From Thalassobacterium sedimentorum (GTDB taxonomy: Bacteria > Verrucomicrobiota > Verrucomicrobiia > Opitutales > Coraliomargaritaceae), in the NCBI RefSeq assembly GCF_031127905.1, contig NZ_JARXIC010000013.1:1-64000 (forward strand): 64,000 bases of DNA. Direction: 5' to 3'. How positions within the stretch are numbered: the stretch's first letter is position 1; every line of letters starts with the position of its first letter. This document shows, piece by piece, positions 9,071 through 17,408 of this stretch. The notes beneath the pieces were generated by a model, which was given only the letters and a program-made list of their open reading frames with translations, searched no databases and was not told the DNA's origin. Position numbers and translations under genes: made by a program.

Positions 9071-10186
9071 ATGTTTACATTGCTTAAAGAAGACGGTCAG
9101 GCCCGGCGTGGAGTTCTTAAGACTCGGCATGGTGATATCCAGACTCCTATTTTCATGCCCGTGGGCACTCAGGCTACGGTCAAGGGCATGACGCCCGCGC
9201 AGATCGAAGAGGTGGGTGCACAGATTATTTTAGGCAATACCTACCACCTTAATATACGTCCGGGGGCGGAGCTGGTGCATGCAATGGGCGGATTGCATCA
9301 ATTTATGAACTGGAAGAAGCCAATTTTGACCGATAGTGGTGGCTTTCAGGTTTTTAGTTTATCCAAACTGCGCAAAATTACAGAAAAGGGGATCGAATTT
9401 CGATCGCACTTGGATGGACGTAAGCTCTTCCTCGGGCCTCAGAATTGCTATGAGATTCAGAAGAATCTGGATACTGATATTGCGATGGTCTTGGATGAAT
9501 GCCCACCTTATCCTTGTGAACGCGATGAGTGTGAGCGTGCTGTTGCTCGTACCATTCGCTGGGCCGGTGAGTTTTTAGAGCATGCTACAGATGACGGTTT
9601 TATTGCATCCGGGCATCATGTGTTTGGTATTATTCAGGGCTCTATTTATGATGATTTACGCCAACATTGTGGTCAGGCACTGGCTGAAATGAACTTTCCC
9701 GGCTATGCCATCGGAGGTGTCAGTGTAGGAGAACCGGAAGAGGAAATGATCCGGCAGGTGGCGGCTACGGCACCTGCCATGCCGAAAGCGAAGCCTCGCT
9801 ATGTCATGGGAGTTGGCACTCCACCGCAGTTATTGAAAATGGTTGGCTTGGGAATGGACATGTTTGACTGCGTCATGCCCACACGTCTGGCGCGACATGC
9901 TACTGTTTTTACGCCCAACGGTGTGCTGAATCTTAAAAATGAACGCTTTAAGCATGATCCTAATCCAATTATGGATGCGGATAACTATACCTGTCAGAAT
10001 TTTAGCCGTGCCTATTTGAGGCATCTGATTATGGCAAAGGAGCTGCTCGCGCATACCCTGCTTTCGCTACATAATACCCACTTTTTCCTCGATTTAATGG
10101 CGCAAGCGCGTGCTCATATTGAGGCAGGGGACTATGCTCGTTGGAGCACTGCATGGATCGAGCGTTACAATGCAGGCGATAAATAG
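9071..10186 (+). CDS. tgt: tRNA-guanine transglycosylase with altered zinc site
   Basis: The 371-residue TIM-barrel enzyme exchanges G34 of GUN anticodons for the queuosine precursor preQ1. The fold motifs are clear: PIFMPVGTQATVKGM, ILGNTYHLNIRPG, LTDSGGFQVFSLSKL with the first active-site Asp, and MFDCVMPTRLARHATVFT with the nucleophilic Asp. The C-terminal zinc site normally reads CxCxxC plus a distant His. Here it reads ADNYTC, so only Cys308 and His334 (SLHNTHFF) remain and the first two cysteines are Ala303 and Asn305. The ATG at 9071 matches the family N-terminus better than the upstream start at 9035. Confidence 0.95.
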   Translation: MFTLLKEDGQARRGVLKTRHGDIQTPIFMPVGTQATVKGMTPAQIEEVGAQIILGNTYHLNIRPGAELVHAMGGLHQFMNWKKPILTDSGGFQVFSLSKLRKITEKGIEFRSHLDGRKLFLGPQNCYEIQKNLDTDIAMVLDECPPYPCERDECERAVARTIRWAGEFLEHATDDGFIASGHHVFGIIQGSIYDDLRQHCGQALAEMNFPGYAIGGVSVGEPEEEMIRQVAATAPAMPKAKPRYVMGVGTPPQLLKMVGLGMDMFDCVMPTRLARHATVFTPNGVLNLKNERFKHDPNPIMDADNYTCQNFSRAYLRHLIMAKELLAHTLLSLHNTHFFLDLMAQARAHIEAGDYARWSTAWIERYNAGDK

Positions 10187-10495
10187 CCCAAATCGGGCAG
10201 TCTCCTGAGTGCTGAGTGCCGGCTTGTTCCTCAGAAAATTCTAGTTTGGGGGAGGGGCTGAGCTCGGCCGTGGTTTTTATCGCTTTACCGAGCCTAGAAA
10301 GTGAGACCGTGATTATGGCCTGCGCAGTCAGGGAATTTAATCTGTACCTGTGGCTTGATCTTTGGAAATTGGCTAATTTTAATTATAAGTTTTGCTAAAC
10401 TCGCGCATTTCAGTATTAGATACGCTTTACTTCTTGGAGCTTTATCTTTAGGGTTTCTTATCGTGAAAGAAAAAAAGAACCCTTCCTCTGTTAGT
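10187..10495. other. Gene-free stretch between tgt and nifJ
   Basis: These 309 bases hold no convincing gene on either strand. A short hairpin GCCC-AAATC-GGGC sits directly at the tgt stop (10186-10198) but lacks a T tract. The nifJ frame stays open backwards to 10355, with a hydrophobic leader-like translation that does not resemble any ferredoxin oxidoreductase N-terminus. The nifJ promoter is presumably here, but I see no convincing -35/-10 pair. Confidence 0.5.
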
Positions 10496-13400
10496 ATGTT
10501 GGATGCGAACGAAGCGGTGGCCTCTGTGGCCTACCGCGCGTCAGAAGTCATTGCGATTTATCCCATCACCCCGTCCACGAGTATGGCTGAAGTCTGCGAC
10601 GAGTGGTCATCTGCAAGTCGCCCCAATGTGTGGGCGGATGTGCCTGAAGTGGTGCAGTTGCAATCGGAGGGCGGGGTGGCCGGTGCACTTCATGGCTCTT
10701 TGCAGGCAGGTGCGCTGTGTACGACGTTTACTTCGTCGCAGGGCTTACTGTTGATGATCCCCAATATGTATAAAATTGCCGGTGAGCTGACACCTTTTTG
10801 TATGCACGTGGCTGCGCGGGCCTTGGCCACGCATGGGCTGTCCATATTTGGAGATCATTCGGATGTGATGGCATGTCGTCAAACCGGGTTTGCGATGTTG
10901 GCTTCCAATACGGTGCAGGAAGCGCAGGATATCGCTTTAATCGCACATGCGGCTACCTTGAAGTGTCGGGTGCCTTTTATGCATTTTTTCGATGGTTTTC
11001 GTACTTCGCATGAGATTAATAAGATTGAATTGCTGGATGATTCGATCATAGAGGCGATGCTGGATACCGATGCGATTTCGCGTATCCGTGAGAACAGCTT
11101 GTCGCCGGACCATCCTACTATTCGTGGCACTGCTCAGAACCCGGACGTTTTCTTTCAAGCGCGTGAAGCTGCCAATCCGTTCTATGATGCTTGCGCTGAT
11201 GTAGTGGAGGCTGAAATGAATAAATTTGCTGATCTGACCGGGCGTCAGTATTCACTTTATGAATACGAAGGTGCCGAGGATGCGGAAGAATTAATTGTCA
11301 TTATGGGATCCGGGTCGGAAACAGCTGTGGAAACTGCTGCGTACTTAAATGCGCAAGGCCGTAAGACCGGTGTGTTGAAAATTCGCTTGTATCGTCCCTT
11401 GGATTTGAAGCGTTTGGTCGCAGCCATGCCTAAGTCGTTACGGCGTATCGCCGTGCTAGATCGTTGCAAAGAGTCGGGTGCACTTGCGGAGCCATTACTA
11501 TTGGAGGTCATGGCATGCATTGAAGAGGCTCGTCAGGCTGGCCTCGTGCCGGATTCTTTTTGTCCGACCGTGATTGGTGGACGTTACGGGCTCGGTTCTA
11601 AAGATTTTACACCTGCGATGGTCAAGGCGATCTTTGATGAATTGTTGGTTGACACACCTAAGCGCCGTTTCACGGTTGGTATTGTCGACGATGTCACTGG
11701 TCTTTCACTCAAGGTGGATGATGACTTCGATCTGGAGAAGAGCGATGTCATCCGTGCGGTCTTTTTCGGACTCGGTTCAGATGGCACGGTGGGTGCCAAT
11801 AAGAACAGTGTGAAGATTATTGGGGAGGGCACGCCGAATTATGCTCAGGGGTATTTTGTTTACGATTCCAAGAAATCAGGTGCTGTTACTATTTCACACT
11901 TGCGCTTCGGGCCTGAAGTGATTCGTGCGCCATATTTGATTAAGAATGCCAGCTTTGTTGGCTGTCACCAAGCTCAGTTCTTAGAGCAATACGATGTGCT
12001 TGAATATGCCGCACCGAAAGGTGTCTTTCTACTGAATTCGATTTATTCCGCGGATACGGTATGGGACCACCTTCCGCGCACTGTGCAGCAGGCGGTGATT
12101 GAAAAAGAATTACAGTTTTATGTGATTGATGCATACAAGGTTGGACGTGCTGCTGGTATGGGTGGACGTATCAATACAATTATGCAGACCTGTTTTTTTG
12201 CGATTTCAGGGGTATTGCCTAAGGACGAAGCGATTGCTAAAATTAAGCAAGCGATTGAAAAGACCTATGGTAAAAAGGGACCCGAAATTGTGCAGAAGAA
12301 TTTTGCCGCAGTGGATCAAACGCTAGCAGCTTTGGAACAAGTGGTGGTGCCGGCTGCAGTGAGTTCGACTTTGGAATTGCCTCCTGTAGTTCCTGCCGCT
12401 GCGCCAGACTTTGTGCAGCGGGTGACTTCGGTTATGCTGCAAAACAAGGGAGATTCGCTGCCTGTTAGCGTCTTCCGGCCGGATGGTGTGTGGGATGTTG
12501 GCACTAGCCAATGGGAGAAGCGCAATATCGCCCAGGAAATACCGATCTGGGATCCTGAAGTTTGCATTCAGTGTAATAAATGTGTGCAGGCCTGTCCACA
12601 TGCCGCAATTCGCTCTAATTTTTACGATGCGCAGGCATTGGACAATGCGCCGGACTGTTTCCGTTCGAGTGATTTTCGGGTGCGTGATTTCGTCGATAAG
12701 AAATTCACGATACAAGTTGCCCCTGAAGATTGCACCGGCTGTTCCCTTTGTGTCGCGGTTTGTCCCGCCAAAAACAAGACGAACCCAAGAGAGAAGGCGA
12801 TCAATATGCGCATGCAGAATCCACTGTTAGAGCAAGAGCGTGCCAACTATGACTTCTTTCTTCAATTACCAAAGCCGGATCGTGCGACCTTGAAGGATGA
12901 CGTGAAGTTTACACAGTTCAAAGAACCACTGTTTGAATACTCGGGCGCCTGTGCTGGTTGCGGGGAAACACCTTATCTGAAAATGCTGACTCAGATCTGC
13001 GGTGACCGCCTGTTGATGGCTAACGCAACCGGTTGCTCTTCGATTTATGGCGGTAATTTGCCGACGACACCTTACACATGTAATGACGACGGGCGTGGGC
13101 CTGCATGGGCCAATTCGCTCTTTGAGGATAATGCCGAGTTTGGACTCGGTATGCGGGTTGCAGTGGATAAACAGGTTGTGATCGCGCAGGATCTATTACG
13201 TGGCTTGGCTGCTTCCTTGGATGCCAACTTGGTCGAGGCGATTTTAGAGGCTGATCAATCCACGGAAGCAGGCATTGCTGAGCAGCGTGCCCGTGTGGCT
13301 CAAGTCAAAGCTGAGCTGGCCAATTTGGACACACCGAAAGCTAAGCGCTTATTGGATGTTGCGGATTATCTCGTCGAGAAATCTGTCTGGATTGTGGGAG

Positions 13401-14041
13401 GTGACGGTTGGGCCTATGACATTGGGTTTGGTGGTGTGGACCATGTGCTGGCATCAGGACGCAATATCAATATCATGGTTTTGGATACGGAAGTTTATTC
13501 CAACACCGGTGGACAAGCGAGTAAGTCGACTCCGATCGGGGCCATTGCTAAGTTTGCAGCTTCCGGCAAGGTGACTGGGAAGAAAGATCTCGGGCTGATT
13601 GCGATGAATTATGGCAATGTGTATGTGGCGCGCGTCGCTCTCGGAGCGAAGGACACGCAGACAGTCAACGCCATTTATGAGGCCATGCGCCATCCCGGGC
13701 CTTCGCTGATCATTGCCTATAGTCACTGTATTGCTCACGGCTATAATCTCTCCAGCGGCTTTGATCAGCAGAAACTCGCAGTGGATAGCGGTGCGTGGCC
13801 ACTCTATCGCTATGACCCTTCTCGTGCAGCTCAGGGTGATAATCCGCTTAAGCTTGATTCACGTAAACCAAAGCAGCCGCTCTATGCCTACACTGATAAC
13901 GAAGCGCGCTTCCGAATGTTGAAGATGAAGGATCCTGCACGTGCTAAAGAGTTGGGGCAGGCTGCACAGACATTCGTTGATCAACGTTTCCAACTCTACG
14001 ATCGCCTCTCCAAGCCTTTTGAAACCGCGGACGCAGAATAA
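10496..14041 (+). CDS. nifJ: Pyruvate:ferredoxin (flavodoxin) oxidoreductase
   Basis: The 1181-residue single-chain enzyme oxidises pyruvate to acetyl-CoA and CO2 with ferredoxin or flavodoxin as acceptor. Domains run in the usual order: pyrimidine-binding domain (VASVAYRASEVIAIYPITPS), domain II, the gamma-type domain (FFGLGSDGTVGANKNS), two 4Fe-4S clusters (CIQCNKCVQACP from residue 690, CTGCSLCVAVCP from 746) and the TPP domain with CAGCGETPY (from 819) and the GDGWAYDIGFGG motif. A GTG at 10463 would add 11 residues; the ATG at 10496 places DANEAVASVAY where homologues start. It implies fermentative or oxygen-limited metabolism. The next gene follows by 26 bases. Confidence 0.95.
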   Translation: MLDANEAVASVAYRASEVIAIYPITPSTSMAEVCDEWSSASRPNVWADVPEVVQLQSEGGVAGALHGSLQAGALCTTFTSSQGLLLMIPNMYKIAGELTPFCMHVAARALATHGLSIFGDHSDVMACRQTGFAMLASNTVQEAQDIALIAHAATLKCRVPFMHFFDGFRTSHEINKIELLDDSIIEAMLDTDAISRIRENSLSPDHPTIRGTAQNPDVFFQAREAANPFYDACADVVEAEMNKFADLTGRQYSLYEYEGAEDAEELIVIMGSGSETAVETAAYLNAQGRKTGVLKIRLYRPLDLKRLVAAMPKSLRRIAVLDRCKESGALAEPLLLEVMACIEEARQAGLVPDSFCPTVIGGRYGLGSKDFTPAMVKAIFDELLVDTPKRRFTVGIVDDVTGLSLKVDDDFDLEKSDVIRAVFFGLGSDGTVGANKNSVKIIGEGTPNYAQGYFVYDSKKSGAVTISHLRFGPEVIRAPYLIKNASFVGCHQAQFLEQYDVLEYAAPKGVFLLNSIYSADTVWDHLPRTVQQAVIEKELQFYVIDAYKVGRAAGMGGRINTIMQTCFFAISGVLPKDEAIAKIKQAIEKTYGKKGPEIVQKNFAAVDQTLAALEQVVVPAAVSSTLELPPVVPAAAPDFVQRVTSVMLQNKGDSLPVSVFRPDGVWDVGTSQWEKRNIAQEIPIWDPEVCIQCNKCVQACPHAAIRSNFYDAQALDNAPDCFRSSDFRVRDFVDKKFTIQVAPEDCTGCSLCVAVCPAKNKTNPREKAINMRMQNPLLEQERANYDFFLQLPKPDRATLKDDVKFTQFKEPLFEYSGACAGCGETPYLKMLTQICGDRLLMANATGCSSIYGGNLPTTPYTCNDDGRGPAWANSLFEDNAEFGLGMRVAVDKQVVIAQDLLRGLAASLDANLVEAILEADQSTEAGIAEQRARVAQVKAELANLDTPKAKRLLDVADYLVEKSVWIVGGDGWAYDIGFGGVDHVLASGRNINIMVLDTEVYSNTGGQASKSTPIGAIAKFAASGKVTGKKDLGLIAMNYGNVYVARVALGAKDTQTVNAIYEAMRHPGPSLIIAYSHCIAHGYNLSSGFDQQKLAVDSGAWPLYRYDPSRAAQGDNPLKLDSRKPKQPLYAYTDNEARFRMLKMKDPARAKELGQAAQTFVDQRFQLYDRLSKPFETADAE

Positions 14042-14067
14042 TCTCACGTCGAACCTAATCCATAGTT

Positions 14068-15060
14068 ATGAACTTAGAAACTAAATATCTCGGCCTTGAC
14101 TTGAAGCATCCGATCATTGCTGGCGCCTCGCCGCTGCCGGATGACCTCGATAAAGTCCGTGCACTTGAAGACGGGGGGATCGCCGCGATTACGATGTATT
14201 CGCTCTTTGAGGAGCAGATTACTCAAAATAGCATAGGAGCTGAAGCGCATGTCGGCAGCTATGAGAATTCCTTTGCGGAGGCGGCTTCCTATTTTCCGGA
14301 TGTCGATTTGTTGGAGCGCGGTGTGGATAATTACCTCGACCAGCTAGTCAAAGTGAAGGCAGCTGTTGCTGTGCCAGTCATCGGGTCGCTCAATGGCACG
14401 CGTGAAGGCGAGTGGGTGAATTACGCCAGCCTGATTGAGAGTGCCGGGGCTGATGCACTGGAACTGAATCTATACTTTCTGCCCACAGATATGGATGAGA
14501 GTGCCGCCCAGTTGGAAGATCGCTGTATTCGCATCGTCGAGTCAGTCAAGGCGCGGATTACAGTACCTTTGGCCGTGAAGCTTTCGCCTTTCTTTACGGC
14601 TTTGCCACATTTTGCCAAACGTTTAGCTGCGGCGGGGGCGGATAGTCTCGTTTGTTTCAATCGTTTCTATCAGCCTGATATCGACACTGAGGAACTTGAT
14701 ATTCGGCCGATGCTGGATCTGTCGCATTCTCATGAACTACGGATGCGTTTGCGCTGGCTGGCTTATTTAAGTGGTCGTATTGATGCGAAGCTTGCAGTCT
14801 CCGGAGGTGTGCACACGGGAATTGATGCTGTGAAATCATTGATGGCAGGTGCGGATGTGGTTCAAATAGTCTCCTGTCTGCTGATTAATGGTCCCGAGCA
14901 AGTAAAGGAGATGCTCGACGAATTGCAGGGGTGGATGCAGGAAAAGGAATATACATCATTGGATGAGTTGCGTGGTTGTATGAACTTCCTCCGTTGTCCG
15001 GATCCAGATGCTCTTGAGCGGGCAAACTATATGCGCGTGCTTAAAAGCTGGCGTAGCTAA
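14068..15060 (+). CDS. Dihydroorotate dehydrogenase-like flavoprotein
   Basis: The 330-residue FMN-binding TIM barrel is related to class 1 dihydroorotate dehydrogenases (start KYLGLDLKHPIIAGASPL, then PVIGSLNG, ALELNLYFLP, LAVKLSPFF, LAVSGGVHTGIDAVKSLMAGADVVQ). Members of this subgroup are often found beside nifJ-type oxidoreductases and may not make pyrimidines; the physiological substrate is uncertain. The catalytic base position of true PyrD is not evident, as the region reads NRFYQPDIDTEEL. It is 26 bases downstream of nifJ and probably in the same operon. Confidence 0.85.
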   Translation: MNLETKYLGLDLKHPIIAGASPLPDDLDKVRALEDGGIAAITMYSLFEEQITQNSIGAEAHVGSYENSFAEAASYFPDVDLLERGVDNYLDQLVKVKAAVAVPVIGSLNGTREGEWVNYASLIESAGADALELNLYFLPTDMDESAAQLEDRCIRIVESVKARITVPLAVKLSPFFTALPHFAKRLAAAGADSLVCFNRFYQPDIDTEELDIRPMLDLSHSHELRMRLRWLAYLSGRIDAKLAVSGGVHTGIDAVKSLMAGADVVQIVSCLLINGPEQVKEMLDELQGWMQEKEYTSLDELRGCMNFLRCPDPDALERANYMRVLKSWRS

Positions 15061-15135
15061 TGAGTAGCCGCTCGAATTCGTTCGGACGTGGTTACAGCCT
15101 GTGTCGCGGTAATACTGAATTTTTAGCGGTATGAG

Positions 15136-15192
15136 ATTCGCAGGGAGGTCGCGTCTGCGGCGTCTTTGCGAGCAGTCTTCCAGCCTGCGAAT
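15136..15192. repeat. Perfect 9-bp inverted repeat upstream of oleA
   Basis: ATTCGCAGG (15136-15144) and CCTGCGAAT (15184-15192) are perfect inverted arms separated by 39 bases, in the 200-base gap between the dihydroorotate dehydrogenase-like gene and oleA. It could form a cruciform or act as a paired binding site. No T tract follows, so it is not a standard terminator. Confidence 0.4.
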
Positions 15193-15260
15193 TGCCTGAG
15201 TCTGTCGTTTCCTAACTTTTCACTCGCAACTCGCATCTCGTTTGGCGTATCTCCTCTACT

Positions 15261-16301
15261 GTGAATTTTAAAAATGTAGCCATCGAATCAATCGCGTATG
15301 CACTTCCGGAAGAGGTCTGGACCTCCGCGGATGTGGAGGCGAAGCTGGCGCCTGTTTATGAACGCTTGCGCTTACCCGAAGGGCGCTTAGAGCTGATGAC
15401 GGGTATTCAGGAGCGACGCTTCTATCCGGCAGGCACGCCTGCCTCTGTCGCTTCGGCACAGGCAGGGGAGGCGGCTTTGGCCAAGTCGTCCTTCAAACGA
15501 GAGCAAATCGATCTCTTGATCCATTCAGCTGTTTGTCGTGATCGCTTGGAACCAGCGACGGCTGCCTATGTGCATGGTTTACTCAAATTATCAGGTCAGG
15601 CACAGATCTTTGATGTTTCGAATGCCTGTCTCGGTTTTTTGAATGCCATGGTGGTGGCGGGGAGTATGATCGAAAGTGGACAGATCGAGCGGGCACTTAT
15701 TTGCTCGGGAGAGAATGGTCGGCCTTTGGTGGAGCATACCTTACAGCAATTGCTGAATCCTGAGCTAACACGCCAGTCGATTAAGCCGTATTTTGCGAAT
15801 CTCACTATTGGAGCTGGTGCGGTTTCGGCAGTACTGTGTCGTCGTGGCCTTACCGCTAAGTCCTGTCCACTGATGACGGCGGCAGTGGTCGAGACGGACA
15901 CCTCTCACAATGAACTCTGCCAAGGAGACAGTGCGGGCGATGCGCTGGAGATGCTGACGAATTCGGAGGAATTACTGGTGGCGGGGATTGGTGTGGCCAC
16001 ACGAGCATGGGCGCAGTTTGTGAATGCGACTGGGTGGACGGCGGATACGATAGACCGTATTATCACTCATCAAGTGGGGAAGGCACATTCGCGTGAACTT
16101 TTTAAAGCACTGGGGCTCGACTTGGCTAAAGATTTTACGACTTTTGAAAGCTTGGGCAATATTGGTTCCGTATCATGTCCAATCACGCTGGCGCGAGCAA
16201 TGGAGCAGGGGGCCTATTGTGAAGGTGAGAAGGCTGCGTTGCTGGGAATCGGCAGTGGTTTAAGTAGCATAATGATGGCCGTGGAGTGGCCTAAGTCATG
16301 A
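15261..16301 (+). CDS. oleA: OleA: acyl-CoA head-to-head condensing thiolase
   Basis: The 346-residue thiolase-fold enzyme condenses two acyl-CoAs into a 2-alkyl-3-ketoalkanoate, the first step of long-chain olefin synthesis. Active-site residues align with OleA: Cys123 in SNACLGFLNAM, Glu97 in RDRLEPATAA (the base that separates OleA from FabH), His270 in ITHQVGKAH and Asn300 in SLGNIGSVSCP. The RDxLEPATA motif and the overlapping oleB gene favour OleA over a plain ketoacyl-ACP synthase III. It starts with GTG and its stop overlaps the oleB start (ATGA). No oleC or oleD lies beside it. Confidence 0.88.
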   Translation: MNFKNVAIESIAYALPEEVWTSADVEAKLAPVYERLRLPEGRLELMTGIQERRFYPAGTPASVASAQAGEAALAKSSFKREQIDLLIHSAVCRDRLEPATAAYVHGLLKLSGQAQIFDVSNACLGFLNAMVVAGSMIESGQIERALICSGENGRPLVEHTLQQLLNPELTRQSIKPYFANLTIGAGAVSAVLCRRGLTAKSCPLMTAAVVETDTSHNELCQGDSAGDALEMLTNSEELLVAGIGVATRAWAQFVNATGWTADTIDRIITHQVGKAHSRELFKALGLDLAKDFTTFESLGNIGSVSCPITLARAMEQGAYCEGEKAALLGIGSGLSSIMMAVEWPKS

Positions 16302-17188
16302 GTGTCGCACGTGCAACTCAACTCCCAGCTGATGTTCGGTTGGAATATCCTTTTGCCAGTAATGAACTGAGACTGAAGAATGGTGCTACGATGCACTATT
16401 TGGATGAGGGCACGGGCCCGGTCGTGTTGATGCTGCATGGTAATCCGACGTGGTCGTTTTATTATCGTAACTTAGTGCAGACTATGGTTGCTGTCGGTTA
16501 TCGCTGCATTGTGCCTGATCATATCGGCTGTGGCCTTTCAGACAAGCCTGCCACATATACTTATACCCTGGAGCAACGGATCGAAGATGTGGAGGCACTG
16601 TTGGACCAGCTTGCAATAGATCGCTTCAGTTTGGTTGTTCATGATTGGGGCGGAGCGATTGGTTGTGGTGTCGCTGGTCGACGACCAGACGCTTTGGATA
16701 AACTCGTGCTACTCAATACGGGTGCTTTCCGTTCCAAGCGAATTCCGCTTCGGATTGCAGCGATTAAAGTGCCGGTCTTTGGTGAATTTGTTATTCGTGC
16801 ACTGAATGGCTTTGCGGGGCCCGCGGCGATCATGGCGGCCAAGGTGCCGCTAAAGCCAGCTGTGAAGCGTGGACTACTATGGCCTTATCGTTCATGGGCC
16901 GATAGGGTGGCTGTTTGGAATTTTGTAAAAGATATTCCCTTGCACGCATCACATCACTCCTATCAAACACTAAGTGAGGTAGAGGCAGGGCTGTCGCAGT
17001 TAAAGGATAAACCAGTCCAATTAGTCTGGGGCGCGAAAGACTTTTGTTTTAATATGCATTTTTACCGACGCTTCCAACAGTTTTTCCCACAAGCGGAATC
17101 AGCTGTCTATTCACAGCACGGTCATTACATACTTGAGGACGGTGGTTCGGAGGTGTGGCAGCAGGTTTGTAAATTTTTGACTCAGTAA
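16298..17188 (+). CDS. oleB: OleB: beta-lactone decarboxylase, haloalkane-dehalogenase fold
   Basis: The 296-residue alpha/beta hydrolase resembles haloalkane dehalogenases and fits OleB, which decarboxylates the cis-beta-lactone made by OleC to a cis-olefin. Seen are the oxyanion segment HGNPTWSFYYRNLV, the nucleophile elbow VHDWGGAIG with Asp116, and the catalytic His276 in QHGHYILED. Coupling by a 4-base overlap to oleA supports OleB rather than a detoxifying dehalogenase. The normal partners OleC (lactone synthetase) and OleD (reductase) are not in the window and must lie elsewhere if the pathway is complete. Confidence 0.85.
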   Translation: MSVARATQLPADVRLEYPFASNELRLKNGATMHYLDEGTGPVVLMLHGNPTWSFYYRNLVQTMVAVGYRCIVPDHIGCGLSDKPATYTYTLEQRIEDVEALLDQLAIDRFSLVVHDWGGAIGCGVAGRRPDALDKLVLLNTGAFRSKRIPLRIAAIKVPVFGEFVIRALNGFAGPAAIMAAKVPLKPAVKRGLLWPYRSWADRVAVWNFVKDIPLHASHHSYQTLSEVEAGLSQLKDKPVQLVWGAKDFCFNMHFYRRFQQFFPQAESAVYSQHGHYILEDGGSEVWQQVCKFLTQ

Positions 17189-17408
17189 CTGTGCTTTTAT
17201 ATTGTCGTAAGCCGTTGTTGGTTAATTTGTTTGTTCTGGGGGGTGTTGTGATGGTTCTGATTAATCTACCTTCTACTTAAATGGCTTCGCTAGTCTTATT
17301 GACTGCCAGGCTACATCTTGCGATATCCAGACTTGAGTCTTACTGAGGCTTTCCCCTTATTTGCTGCGAGATTGTGATTTTGTACCGATTCGCAACTAAC
17401 TTATCCTA

